From positions 97,848-161,847 of the forward strand of contig DAHUYN010000004.1 of assembly GCA_027315165.1 (NCBI GenBank): a DNA stretch of 64,000 bases, given 5' to 3'. Made by a program: the position numbers and the translations under genes. The number at the start of each line of letters is the position of its first letter. Position 1 is the stretch's first letter. Positions 23,197-31,877 of this stretch are shown in pieces. The notes under the pieces are model-generated. The model searched no databases. It saw only the letters and a list, made by a program, of their open reading frames with translations, and had not been told where the DNA came from. The stretch comes from Thermoplasmata archaeon (GTDB lineage: Archaea > Thermoplasmatota > Thermoplasmata > Lutacidiplasmatales > UBA184).

Positions 23197-23262
23197 CCCC
23201 TCGGTCGTGGTTCGGGGGGCCGTTGGGCCTAAGACGGGTCGCGGCCGACGGCGCGCTCGAGG

Positions 23263-24492
23263 CTACCGGGCGAAGACCTTCTCGACCTTCTCGAGCGCGT
23301 CGAAGAGCCGGACGAGGTCGGTCTGGTCGTTGTAGAGGTACGGGCTCGCCCGAGAGAGCGCCGGGACCCCGAGCCGGTCCATCAGGGGCTGCGCGCAGTG
23401 ATGCCCGCTCCGCGTCGCGACGCCTTCGGCATCGAGGAGGCTCGCGACGTCGTGGGGGTGCACGCCCTCGAGCGAGAACGACAGCACCGCCTCGCGCGCC
23501 TCGGGATCCGTCGGACCGTAGATGCGGAGCCGGCCCTCGAACCGTCGCGCGGCCTCGGCGAGGGCGAACCGCTGGAGCGCCGCCTCGTGCGAGCGGAGCT
23601 CGTCCCAGCCGATCCCCTCGAGGTAATCGAGGGCCCTCGCGAGCGCGTAGGCCCCGCCGGCGTTCGGCGTGCCGGCCTCGAACCTCGCGGGAGGCTCACG
23701 GAAGAGGACGCGGTCCTTGTGGACCTCGCGGATCATCTCGCCGCCCCCCATGTAGGGGCTCATCTTCTTGAGGAGCTCCGAGCGCCCCCAGAGCACGCCG
23801 ATCCCCATCGGCCCGAGCGCCTTGTGGCCGGAGAAGGTGAGCAGGTCGGCGCCGAGCTCGCGAACGTCGACCTTGCGGTGGGGGACCGACTGCGCGGCGT
23901 CGACGATGACGATCGCGCCCGCCGCGTGCGCCCGCTCCGCGACCTCGCGGACCGGGTTCACGGTCCCGAGGACGTTCGAGACGTGGGTGAGCGTCACGAC
24001 CTTCGCGCCCGCCCTCAGCGCCTCGTCGTACTGTTCCGTCCGAAGACGCCCCTCGTCATCGATGTCGATGAAGTCGAGCTCGAGGCCGAGCCGACCGCGC
24101 AGCATCTGCCAGGGAACGATGTTCGAGTGGTGCTCCATCACCGTCGTCACGACACGGTCCCCGCGCGAGAGGCCGTCGCGGGCGAGGCTCTCGGCAGCGA
24201 GGTTGAGACCCTCCGTCGCGCCGCGAAGGAAGACGATCTCCGAGGGGTCGGGGGCGTTGAGGAAGCGGGCCACGCGCTCGCGCGCCTTCTCGTAGGCCTC
24301 CGTCGCCTCTTCGCTCAGCGCGTAGACGCCGCGGTGGACGTTCGCGTTGAGCCGCTCGTAGAACTCGGCCTCCGCGTCGATGACGACGCGGGGCTTCTGC
24401 GACGTGGCGGCGGAGTCGAGATAGACGAACGGGCGGCCGTGGAAGGTTCGCGAGAGGATCGGAAAGTCCTTCCGGATCCTCCCTACGTCCAT
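23263..24492 (-). CDS. sufS: SufS-type cysteine desulfurase
   Basis: A 409-residue class V PLP enzyme taking sulfur from L-cysteine for Fe-S clusters. PLP stacking His121 lies in MEHHSNIVPW, the Schiff-base Lys224 in FSGHKALGPMG, and the persulfide-carrying Cys366 in RSGHHCAQPL. That last motif is the SufS/CsdA type (short loop) rather than the IscS type. Start ATG 24492. It lies 33 bases downstream of sufC on the same strand, so sufC-sufS is a transcription unit. Confidence 0.96.
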   Translation of the reverse strand: MDVGRIRKDFPILSRTFHGRPFVYLDSAATSQKPRVVIDAEAEFYERLNANVHRGVYALSEEATEAYEKARERVARFLNAPDPSEIVFLRGATEGLNLAAESLARDGLSRGDRVVTTVMEHHSNIVPWQMLRGRLGLELDFIDIDDEGRLRTEQYDEALRAGAKVVTLTHVSNVLGTVNPVREVAERAHAAGAIVIVDAAQSVPHRKVDVRELGADLLTFSGHKALGPMGIGVLWGRSELLKKMSPYMGGGEMIREVHKDRVLFREPPARFEAGTPNAGGAYALARALDYLEGIGWDELRSHEAALQRFALAEAARRFEGRLRIYGPTDPEAREAVLSFSLEGVHPHDVASLLDAEGVATRSGHHCAQPLMDRLGVPALSRASPYLYNDQTDLVRLFDALEKVEKVFAR

Positions 24493-24525
24493 CTCGGGTG
24501 AACCCCGGAGAGGTCCCGACGGGAC

Positions 24526-25299
24526 CTAGGCGCCGGGGGCCTCGGTGACGCCAACCTTCACCCAGTCGTAACCTTTTGCCTCGAGCTCCTCGGCGAGCTC
24601 ACGGCCACCGGACATCGCGACGACGCCGTCGACCATGACGTGGACCCGGTCCGCCTGCAGGTAGCGCAGGATGCGCTGGTAGTGCGTGATCACGAGGATC
24701 CCCGCGTCCGGCCGGTGCAGCTTCGCCACCGTCTCTCCGACCGCGCGCACGGCGTCGATGTCGAGCCCCGAGTCCGGCTCGTCCAGGATCGAGAACGTCG
24801 GGTGGATCGTCGCCATCTGGAGGACCTCGACGCGCTTCTTCTCGCCGCCGGAGAACCCCTCGTTGAGCGAGCGCTTGAGGAGCGACTCGTCCATCCCGAG
24901 GTAGTCCAGATGGGTCTTGAGGTCGCGACCGAACCCCTCGGCGTCGGCGTCCTCGGGGGTGTGCCGCTGCATGTGGGCCGTCCACAGGAACTTCGAGAGC
25001 GAGAGCCCCGAGACCTCCTGCGGGTACTGGAAGCCCAGGAACAGTCCGGCGCGGGAGCGCTGGTCGACCGGGAGCTGGAGCAGGTCCTTGCCGTCGAGGA
25101 GCGCCTCCCCCTTCGTCACCTTGTACTTGGGGTGCCCCATCAGCGAGTAGGCGAGCGTGCTCTTCCCGGACCCGTTGGGTCCCATCAACACGGTGATCTC
25201 GCCCGCGCGGAGGGTCAGATTGACCCCGCGCAGGATCTCCTTGCCGCCGACCTCGACGTGGAGGTCCTTGACAACGAGCGTGTGCGGCGCCGCGGCCAT
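24526..25299 (-). CDS. sufC: SufC ABC-type ATPase of the Fe-S assembly complex
   Basis: A 257-residue cytosolic ABC ATPase energising SufBD. Walker A GPNGSGKST is at 40-48, followed by the Q-loop (GFQYPQEVSGLS), signature FSGGEKKRVEVLQ and Walker B FSILDEPDSGLDID. The FSGGEKKR form and the LxxYLGM..LLKRSLNEGFSGGE region are specific for SufC. ATG 25299 is preceded by GGAG and a TATTTAAG box. Divergent from the SufR-like regulator. Confidence 0.97.
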   Translation of the reverse strand: MAAAPHTLVVKDLHVEVGGKEILRGVNLTLRAGEITVLMGPNGSGKSTLAYSLMGHPKYKVTKGEALLDGKDLLQLPVDQRSRAGLFLGFQYPQEVSGLSLSKFLWTAHMQRHTPEDADAEGFGRDLKTHLDYLGMDESLLKRSLNEGFSGGEKKRVEVLQMATIHPTFSILDEPDSGLDIDAVRAVGETVAKLHRPDAGILVITHYQRILRYLQADRVHVMVDGVVAMSGGRELAEELEAKGYDWVKVGVTEAPGA

Positions 25300-25330
25300 C
25301 GGTTCTCCTACCGCGTCGTACCGAAGGCGT

Positions 25331-25338
25331 TATTTAAG
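25331..25338 (-). promoter_or_regulatory. TATA box of sufC-sufS
   Basis: CTTAAATA on the minus strand, about 36 nt from the sufC ATG, leaving a leader of about 10 nt with a GGAG ribosome site. Confidence 0.65.
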
Positions 25339-25344
25339 CATGGC

Positions 25345-25360
25345 GCGGTGAGTAAACTCC
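25345..25360. promoter_or_regulatory. Candidate operator in the sufC/sufR intergenic region
   Basis: GCGGTGAGTAAACTCC contains the short palindrome GAGTAAACTC. It shares GCGGTGAGTA with the sufD promoter at 18941. It lies seven bases upstream of the sufC TATA box and before the sufR coding start, a natural place for autoregulation. The binding protein is inferred. Confidence 0.4.
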
Positions 25361-25397
25361 ATCCCGTCTCCCCGCACGGGCATGGTGAGGAGGGAGC

Positions 25398-26051
25398 GTG
25401 AGCGCGTCGGGCCAGGAAGTGCGCCCCGGCGAGGGGACCCGGGGCCGTATCCTCGAGGAGCTCGCCGTCGCGCCGCGCACGGCCCGCGACCTCTCCAAGA
25501 AGCTCGGGATCCAGGAGAGCGCGGCTCGCGGCCACCTCGACCGCTTGGAGGAGCGCGGACTCGTCGTCCCGACGTTCCGTCGCGAGGGGGTCGGACGGCC
25601 CCGCAAGCGCTACCTTCTCACCCCGGAGGCGCTCGAGCTGTTCCCGAAGCGCTACGAGCTGCTGCTCGACGCCGTGATGGAGGAGATCCTGGCCGAGCAC
25701 GGCGAGGCCTCCGCCTCGAAGCTGTTCGCCGATGCGGCCAAGCGGATGGCGCAGGAGATCGCGGCCAAGGTCCCCCACGGTCCGTCGCGGTCGGAGCGGG
25801 CCCGAGCCCTCGTCAAGGCGTTGAACGACCTCGGCTTCCGCTGCACCGTCGAGCAGTCGGAGTCGGGGGCCCTGAAGATCGTCCGCTCCAACTGCGTCTT
25901 CCGGCACAGCGCGCTTCACCACGCCTACCTCGTCTGCGACGTCTTCGACAAGCACCTGACCGAAGGGCTCCTCGGACAGGTCGGCGTCGACCTCCAGGAC
26001 TCGATCAGCCGTGGCGGGATGCGGTGCACCCACCTGATCCAGCTTCGGTGA
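25398..26051 (+). CDS. sufR: SufR-like winged-helix regulator with C-terminal Cys cluster
   Basis: A 217-residue regulator. The N-terminal winged helix-turn-helix (about 14-75) reads TRGRILEELAVAPRTARDLSKKLGI and then GVGRPRKRYLLT. The C-terminal half carries Cys149, Cys166, Cys180 and Cys210; three or more likely bind an Fe-S cluster as in SufR repressors of suf operons. The GTG start has a strong GGAGG six bases upstream, unusual here where leaderless starts dominate. Its divergence from sufC and overlap (GTGA) with the next gene tie cluster status to the JAMM and Ubl-E1 genes. Cluster type and target sites are inferred. Confidence 0.85.
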   Translation: MSASGQEVRPGEGTRGRILEELAVAPRTARDLSKKLGIQESAARGHLDRLEERGLVVPTFRREGVGRPRKRYLLTPEALELFPKRYELLLDAVMEEILAEHGEASASKLFADAAKRMAQEIAAKVPHGPSRSERARALVKALNDLGFRCTVEQSESGALKIVRSNCVFRHSALHHAYLVCDVFDKHLTEGLLGQVGVDLQDSISRGGMRCTHLIQLR

Positions 26052-26533
26052 GCGCACCCCGGCCGCGGGCCGCGGGCGCGGCGACGGGGCCGGTGGCGGA
26101 GCTTCTCGTCCCGGCGTCGCTCGCGACGGCTCTCGTCGACGAGGCCCGTCGGGCGCTTCCCCGAGAGTCCTGCGGCGTCCTGCTGGGCCGGGGGCCCGAC
26201 GAGAACGGGCGGCTCCGGCTCACCCGCACCCTCAACCTCCCGAACACGGCTCCGATGTCGGTATCGGGTCGCTTCACGGCCGCCCCGGAGCCCCTCCGAT
26301 CGCTCCTCGAGAGCTCTCGGTCGGAGCTCGTCGGCTACTACCACAGCCACGTCACCGGAGCGCCGACGCCCTCGGGCGACGACCTCAAGGGAGGCTGGCC
26401 CGGCCTGGTCGCGGTCCTCGTCGGTCCGACGATCGCGCGGGCGCCGCGCCTCGAGGCGTTCCTGATCGAGCCGGCCGGCGCGAAGATGCTATGGCGCAGG
26501 CTTCGACTGCGGACGCTCGCGGAGGGTCGATGA
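26048..26533 (+). CDS. JAMM/MPN+ metalloprotease (desampylase-like)
   Basis: A 161-residue JAMM protease. The zinc site is complete: the catalytic Glu in PRESCGVLLG, then H-S-H-x7-S-x2-D in YYHSHVTGAPTPSGDD. Such enzymes cleave bonds after the C-terminal Gly-Gly of ubiquitin-like proteins (archaeal HvJAMM1, bacterial Mec+). GTG 26048 overlaps the sufR stop, and its own stop overlaps the next ATG (ATGA). The downstream gene encodes a ubiquitin-like domain with an internal Gly-Gly, which makes that fusion an obvious candidate substrate. No signal peptide, so cytoplasmic. Confidence 0.88.
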   Translation: MSAPRPRAAGAATGPVAELLVPASLATALVDEARRALPRESCGVLLGRGPDENGRLRLTRTLNLPNTAPMSVSGRFTAAPEPLRSLLESSRSELVGYYHSHVTGAPTPSGDDLKGGWPGLVAVLVGPTIARAPRLEAFLIEPAGAKMLWRRLRLRTLAEGR

Positions 26534-27981
26534 CCGGTGCGACCGAGCGGCCTCGAGTCCAGCTCGCGCTGCCTCGGTCGCTCGCCGACCCCGCTGGCGC
26601 CGCCGAGATCGAGGTCGACGCCCTGACCGTCGGGGAGGCGCTCGCCGAGCTCGCTCGGCTTCGGCCGGAGCTCGCGCCACGCCTCCTCGGTCGCGACGGC
26701 CGTCTGCTCTCCGCGGTCGCGGTCTACCTCCGGGGGCAGGATGTCCGGGAGCTCTCGGGCCTGGCGACGCCGCTCTCGAGCCGGGACCGGCTCGAGCTCG
26801 TGCCGGCGCTCTCGGGCGGGGACGGGCCGGCTCCAGAGCCCCGGGCCTTCCGGCCGGAGGAGCTCGCGCGATACGGTCGACACCTCGTCCTCCCCGAGGT
26901 CGGCCCCGAGGGGCAACGGCGGCTCGCCGCCTCTCGGGTCCTGCTCGTCGGGCTCGGGGGCCTCGGAGCCCCGGCCGCGCTCTACCTGGCCGCCGCGGGC
27001 GTCGGCGAGCTCGGGCTCGCCGACTTCGCCGACGTCCAGACCTCGAACCTGCAGCGGCAGGTCCTCTACACGACGGCCGACGTCGGACGACCGAAGGTCG
27101 AAGCGGCCGCCGACCGGCTCGCGGCGCTGAATCCGGGGGTCCGGCTCGTGCGGCATCCCGAGCGCCTCGACCGGACGAACGCCCTCGAGGTCGTCCGTCG
27201 GTACGACGTCGTCCTCGACGGGAGCGACAACTTCCCCACCCGCTACCTCGTCAACGACGCCTGCGTCCTCGCGGGCGTGCCGGACGTCTTCGGCTCCGTC
27301 TACCGGTTCGAGGGGCAGGTGAGCGTCTTCGACGCGCGCCACGGCCCGTGTTATCGCTGCCTCTTTCCGGAGCCGCCGCCCCCCGACGCGGTGCCGTCGT
27401 GCGCGGACGGCGGCGTGCTCGGCGTCCTGCCGGGGCTCGTCGGTCTCCTCCAGGCGACCGAGACGCTCAAGCTCCTGCTCGGCGTCGGCCGGCCGCTGCG
27501 GGGCCGGCTCCTCCTCGTCGACGGTCTCGACCTCGGGTTCCGCGAGCTCGCGCTCACCAAGGCGGCGGACTGCCCTGTCTGTTCGGCCGCCCCGACGATC
27601 ACCGAGCTCATCGACTACGAGGCGTTCTGCGGCGTCGCGGTGGGGGACGACGACGCGGCTGCGGTCGGCGCCGTCGAGCTCCGCGGGCTTCTCGAGGCCG
27701 CGTCCCCGCCGCTCCTGCTCGACGTCCGCTCGCGGGAGGAGTACGACCTCGGGCACCTGCCGCGAGCCCGCTCCGTTCCTCTCGAGGCGCTCGCCGAGCA
27801 TCTCGAGGAGCTCGGCCAGGCCGGGTCGGTCGTCACCTACTGCTCGGGCGGCACGCGATCGTCCCAAGCGTCTCGCCGGCTGCGCGACGTCGGGTTCCGG
27901 CGGGTCCGGCGGCTCAGCGGCGGCTTCGAGGGCTGGGTCGAGGCCGGCGGGCCGGTGACGACGGGGCCGGGCGCGGATTAG
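26530..27981 (+). CDS. Fusion protein: ubiquitin-like (MoaD/ThiS-type) + E1-like + rhodanese
   Basis: A 483-residue three-domain protein. Residues 1-97 form a MoaD/ThiS-like beta-grasp domain ending in LVPALSGG (Gly96-Gly97). Residues 106-350 are a MoeB/ThiF-type adenylating domain with GLGGLG (141-146), DNFPTRYLVND, zinc Cys pairs (CYRC and CPVC) and the conserved PSCADGGVLGVLPG Cys. Residues about 375-483 are a rhodanese with active-site CSGGTRSS. Together they could adenylate a Gly-Gly terminus and load persulfide sulfur, as in tRNA thiolation, molybdopterin or cysteine synthesis. The Gly-Gly is followed by DGPAPEP, so it must be cleaved to act in cis. Last gene of the sufR-JAMM operon. 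Confidence 0.9.
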   Translation: MTGATERPRVQLALPRSLADPAGAAEIEVDALTVGEALAELARLRPELAPRLLGRDGRLLSAVAVYLRGQDVRELSGLATPLSSRDRLELVPALSGGDGPAPEPRAFRPEELARYGRHLVLPEVGPEGQRRLAASRVLLVGLGGLGAPAALYLAAAGVGELGLADFADVQTSNLQRQVLYTTADVGRPKVEAAADRLAALNPGVRLVRHPERLDRTNALEVVRRYDVVLDGSDNFPTRYLVNDACVLAGVPDVFGSVYRFEGQVSVFDARHGPCYRCLFPEPPPPDAVPSCADGGVLGVLPGLVGLLQATETLKLLLGVGRPLRGRLLLVDGLDLGFRELALTKAADCPVCSAAPTITELIDYEAFCGVAVGDDDAAAVGAVELRGLLEAASPPLLLDVRSREEYDLGHLPRARSVPLEALAEHLEELGQAGSVVTYCSGGTRSSQASRRLRDVGFRRVRRLSGGFEGWVEAGGPVTTGPGAD

Positions 27982-28559
27982 CCGGCGTCGCGTCGCGAGA
28001 CGGGCGGCGCCGGGCCCGGCAGCTCGACCCCCCAGGAGCGGGCGCGCCTCGAGAGCTCTCTCGCGAAGCCGGGCGGGTCCCTCGGGGAGACGAACAGCGG
28101 GACGCGGCCGACGGTCACGAGGAGGCCGCGCGAGTCCGTGTGGATCGCGTCGAACGGGCCGAGCACGGGGCTGAAGACGCGGCTTCGCCACCCCCACGTC
28201 CCGAACAGGCCGATCGGGCCGAGGTCGCGGAGGTTCGCGAACTCGATGTTGCGCACCTCCTCGAGCCGCACCCGCCTCGAGCCGAACAGCCGGAGCGCCG
28301 ACAGCGTCTCCGCGTCGAGGACGTAGCGCGTCGTGAGGTAGCGAGCGAGGTAGACGAGGAGGATCGCGGCGAGCAGGAGCGGGACGCCCGGGTAGGCATA
28401 GGCGGTCCCCGTGTTGAGGTAGACGAGCAGGCCCACGAGCACGAGGTAGAGGCCGATCACCGCGACGGAGCGCGGCCCGTAGACGACGTAGCGTCCCTGC
28501 TCATCGAGCGGCGGCGCGGACCTCGTCGGCCCGGCCGCCGTCTCCGCTGCGCCCGCCAC
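27978..28559 (-). CDS. Membrane protein with PH-like (bPH) domain
   Basis: A 193-residue protein with two close membrane helices (VAVIGLYLVLVGLLVYL and VPLLLAAILLVYLARYL, residues about 32-75) followed by a beta-rich domain starting TTRYVLDAETLSALRLFGSRRVRLEEVRNIE. The layout matches bacterial/archaeal PH-domain membrane proteins. Roles are generally unknown; lipid or cell-surface sensing has been suggested. The stop overlaps the convergent fusion-protein stop at a CTAG. No nearby partner gene clarifies function. Confidence 0.7.
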   Translation of the reverse strand: MAGAAETAAGPTRSAPPLDEQGRYVVYGPRSVAVIGLYLVLVGLLVYLNTGTAYAYPGVPLLLAAILLVYLARYLTTRYVLDAETLSALRLFGSRRVRLEEVRNIEFANLRDLGPIGLFGTWGWRSRVFSPVLGPFDAIHTDSRGLLVTVGRVPLFVSPRDPPGFARELSRRARSWGVELPGPAPPVSRRDAG

Positions 28560-28655
28560 GGGCTCCCCACCGGCCGAGGTCGGGAAAAGGGTTGCCGCCC
28601 GCGGCCCGGAGCGCGGGGGCTCCGGGCCCGGCGGGCCGGTCGGATCGGTCCCGAC

Positions 28656-31600
28656 CTACGTGAACGTCACCGCGGCGCTGAGCGGCGAGCTCGCGACCAG
28701 GAACGAGCCGTAGGTGGGGCTCGCGGTGTACCCGGTCACGGGCTGCACGTAGAAGTGGAGGGTCCCGGCCGCGACCGCGAAGACGAGGGAGCTGCCGGCG
28801 CTCCACTCCAACGCGGAGCTCGAGCCCCACACCTTCACCGACCACATCGTGCCCGACGGGAGACCCGTCTCCGAGAACGTCAGAGGCACGTAGCCCGAGG
28901 CCACCGAGAACCCGATCAGGACGAGGGTCGACGCGCCCGAGACGGTGAACGACCCCGTCGACGAGGCGGACCAGCCGGTCGGCGCCGAGACCGTGTAGTT
29001 GTACGAGCCGCTCGGCAGCCAGACATAGTAGACGGCGACGGAGGCCGGGAGGTCGTCGAGGAGGGTCCCCGAGCTATCGGTGATCTGGGCGCCCCAGGTG
29101 AGGCCGTTCGGCAGGTGGACGCCCGCGACCGTCACGAGGTAGATCGAGTACGGCAGCAGCGGCGCGTTGTCCCCGCCGGGGTAGAGGTAGCTCGCGTAGT
29201 AGTACGACGGACCGTAGATGTAGACCAAGAGCGTCGAGGCCGCCTCGGTGTAGGGGAGCTTGCCGTAGGGGTTGTTGGCGCCGTTGTACGGGTTGAAGGC
29301 GAGCCCGTAGTCCCACCAGAAGTTGCCGCCCTGCGTGGTGGTGCCGAGGATGCTCCCGGTGAGCGGGACGAGCGGGAAGCCCGCGGCGTAGTGCACCATC
29401 GACGCCGCCTGCGGGTGGATGTTGAACGCGTCCGTGAAGAACTCCGGGGAACCCGAGTAGAGGTTCAGCGGCAACAGCCACGCCGTCGTCGGGGTGTCGA
29501 AGTAGTTGTTGTAGACGAGGTCGTTGTTCTCGGCCAGCTCGAGCCCGAGCCCCGAGGCTCCGGGCATCAGGGCGAGCGTCGACGAGGGGGCCGTGGCCTC
29601 GAGGAAGGTGTTCCCCCAGACCGTGTTGTTCCCACCGCCGACGTTCAGGGCCCCGAAGTAGCTCCCTCCGCTGAACATCAGGAGTCCCTGGCCCTCGCTG
29701 CCGAAGACGTTCGAGGCGACGAGGTTGTGCCCGCCCTCGTAGAAGATCACGCTGAACGTGTCGAAGACGGCCGGGTAGTAGGCGGTGGCCCCGAACCAGC
29801 CGGAGATGTTCGACGCGCCGACGACCGACAGGTGGGTGACGTTCCAGAACCAGTACTGCAGGTCGTTCGTCGCCGGGAGGTAGGCGCCGGGGTACTGGAA
29901 GGTGTTCGTCGACGTCGCGAACGACGGGGGCTGGTAGAACTCCGTCGACGCCGAGGTGCCGTAGAAGAAGACGGCCGGGTACACCGGGAAGGTGTAGTCG
30001 TTGTAGAGGCCGAACTCCGAGCCGATCGTCCCGTACTGGTTGTTGACGATCACGTACGGGCTCGAGGGCGTACCCGACCCGGAGGACGACAGCGCGGCCA
30101 CCTGCGCGTTCGAGAACGCCCAGAGAGGCGTGTAGACACCGTAGGCCCGGTTCGGGGTGAGCGAGTAGGAGACGGTGACCGGGCCATGCACGTGGAGCGT
30201 GCGGGTCACCGGGGCGTAGTCGGAGAGCTCGGTCTCGAGCGTGTAGTTCCCGGGGATGAGGTAGACCGTGTGCGTCTCGAGCTCCGGCGCGACGGCGAGC
30301 TCCGAGACCGTGAGGTTCGAGGACCAGCCGGTGGCCGGCGAGAAGACGTTGAACGCGTTCGTCGGGACGACGTGGAGGGTCACAGGGTAGGAGCCCTTGG
30401 GGGCGCCGGCGTTCCAGAGGCCCGTCAGGATCGAGGGGCCCGTCGTCATCGTCCCGTAGGTGGTGATCCCGGGAGCCGGTACGCCCGAGGGGGCGTCGTT
30501 CCAGGCGATGTTCGCGCCCGTCACCGTCTCGCCCGTCTCGCCGCCGTAGCTGTAGGCCGACGGGACCGCGGCGTAGTGGGTCCCCGTCCAGTAGCCGAGC
30601 CCGAGCGTCGCGTCGGCCGCGAAGAGGGTCGATTGGCTTCCGCCGCCGGGGCCTCCGAAGATCAGCTCGTAGTCGTCGGTGAGGCCGAGGGGGTTGTAGC
30701 TGAGCCCGTTCGCGGTGTAGTTCGCCGGCTGGGTGAGAGGCGCGCCGCCCGCGGCGATCGAGTTGAAGATGACCTCGTCATACGGCGCCGCGAAGTTCTC
30801 GGACGGGTTCGTGGGGCTCGAGAGGGTCGTCGCGAAGTGCACCGAGTCCCGGCCGTTCACGAGCGTCGAGTTGAGGTAGAGCCTCAGGTTGAACGGATAG
30901 GTGACCGCGAACGGCACGATGACCTCGGCGTAGTAGAACGTCGTGCCGACCTGGACGCCGTGGGGCCCGTGTTGGTAGAAGACGTTCGAGGAGAGGGCGC
31001 CGCCGGAGAAGTTCCAGACGTTCGTGATGAGGACCAGGAGTCCCGAGTCGGGGTAGAACTCGACGACGTTCTGCGTCCAGAACGAGTAGCCCGGGGTCCC
31101 GAAGAGCGTCACGTTCGTGACGACGGCGTTCAGCTGGATCCCGTAGCTGTCGGGGGAGGATTGGAAGAGGTCGGCGGCACGGATGCCCGTCGCGTTCGCA
31201 TTCACCGTGGCGACGAGGCGGGTCGTGTTGAGGACCGTCCCGACGACGGAGCCGTGGGGGCCCGCGCTGAGCCCGTAGTAGGCGAGCCCCATCGGGGCGG
31301 GGCTCCCCGTGTAGAGGGGCGAGACGACCCCCGCCTGGCGCGCGACGGAAAGCTGCTGGGCCGTCGCCGAGGGACGCGGAGGCAGGACGACATTGGGCTT
31401 GATCCCCTGGGCGTGCGCCGCGGCGAACGCCGCGCTCGCCATCGCCGAGGCGGCGTTCGAGCTCGTCGCGGTCGTCGGGGCCACGGCCGAGACCGACGGG
31501 GCGGCGCTCGCGACGGACGACGTCGCCGGCGAGGCCGCGAGCGAGGCGATCGCGGTGTGAGGGCCCTGAGCGCCTCCCGCGGTCGCAAGGACCGCGAAGG

Positions 31601-31664
31601 CTCCGAGGGTCAGGATCGCCGCGAGCAGTATCGATCCAAGAGACTTTCGTGTGCGTGCGAACAT
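28656..31664 (-). CDS. Exported thermopsin-family (peptidase A5-like) protein
   Basis: A 1002-residue secreted protein. A signal peptide (RKSLGSILLAAILTLGAFAVLATA) is followed by a thermopsin-like domain: PAPMGLAYYGLSAGPHG, GIQLNAVVTNVTLFG, FWTQNVVEFYPDSG, then repeated Tyr/Asn/Ser/Thr-rich beta segments and many N-glycosylation sequons. A right-handed parallel-helix-like stretch (about 520-720) and two C-terminal Ig-like modules follow, the last starting VPLTFSETGLPSGTMWSVKV, a phrase common in Thermoplasmata surface proteins. Peptidase activity is inferred; I cannot assign the two catalytic Asp. Start ATG 31664 begins the signal peptide and has a TATA-like box (31693-31700). Confidence 0.8.
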   Translation of the reverse strand: MFARTRKSLGSILLAAILTLGAFAVLATAGGAQGPHTAIASLAASPATSSVASAAPSVSAVAPTTATSSNAASAMASAAFAAAHAQGIKPNVVLPPRPSATAQQLSVARQAGVVSPLYTGSPAPMGLAYYGLSAGPHGSVVGTVLNTTRLVATVNANATGIRAADLFQSSPDSYGIQLNAVVTNVTLFGTPGYSFWTQNVVEFYPDSGLLVLITNVWNFSGGALSSNVFYQHGPHGVQVGTTFYYAEVIVPFAVTYPFNLRLYLNSTLVNGRDSVHFATTLSSPTNPSENFAAPYDEVIFNSIAAGGAPLTQPANYTANGLSYNPLGLTDDYELIFGGPGGGSQSTLFAADATLGLGYWTGTHYAAVPSAYSYGGETGETVTGANIAWNDAPSGVPAPGITTYGTMTTGPSILTGLWNAGAPKGSYPVTLHVVPTNAFNVFSPATGWSSNLTVSELAVAPELETHTVYLIPGNYTLETELSDYAPVTRTLHVHGPVTVSYSLTPNRAYGVYTPLWAFSNAQVAALSSSGSGTPSSPYVIVNNQYGTIGSEFGLYNDYTFPVYPAVFFYGTSASTEFYQPPSFATSTNTFQYPGAYLPATNDLQYWFWNVTHLSVVGASNISGWFGATAYYPAVFDTFSVIFYEGGHNLVASNVFGSEGQGLLMFSGGSYFGALNVGGGNNTVWGNTFLEATAPSSTLALMPGASGLGLELAENNDLVYNNYFDTPTTAWLLPLNLYSGSPEFFTDAFNIHPQAASMVHYAAGFPLVPLTGSILGTTTQGGNFWWDYGLAFNPYNGANNPYGKLPYTEAASTLLVYIYGPSYYYASYLYPGGDNAPLLPYSIYLVTVAGVHLPNGLTWGAQITDSSGTLLDDLPASVAVYYVWLPSGSYNYTVSAPTGWSASSTGSFTVSGASTLVLIGFSVASGYVPLTFSETGLPSGTMWSVKVWGSSSALEWSAGSSLVFAVAAGTLHFYVQPVTGYTASPTYGSFLVASSPLSAAVTFT

Positions 31665-31692
31665 GGGCGTGGGCCCGCCACGCCCTTGGGGA

Positions 31693-31700
31693 AGATAATC
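31693..31700 (-). promoter_or_regulatory. TATA-like box of the thermopsin-family gene
   Basis: GATTATCT on the minus strand, about 33 nt from ATG 31664, giving a leader of a few bases and ruling out the longer in-frame start at 31778. Confidence 0.5.
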
Positions 31701-31877
31701 ACTGCGGTTTCTTCGACGGGATACCTCGAATCGGCCCGGTTCGGCGCGGACTCCCGGTGGTTCAAGGTCGTTCCTCACCCGTGAGGACCCTCGGGGTCTT
31801 GTCCGAGGGACCGCCCACCGGCGCGAGCGCGCGCCACCGACGCCGGCGGAGGGCCGAGAACGGAGCCGGGCCGCCGC

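Noticed and set aside
27348..31784. A 1478-codon open frame on the plus strand across the E1/PH/thermopsin region
   Set aside because: It is antisense to clear genes, extremely Arg/Glu/Val-rich, and matches no domain; long spurious frames are expected at this GC content.
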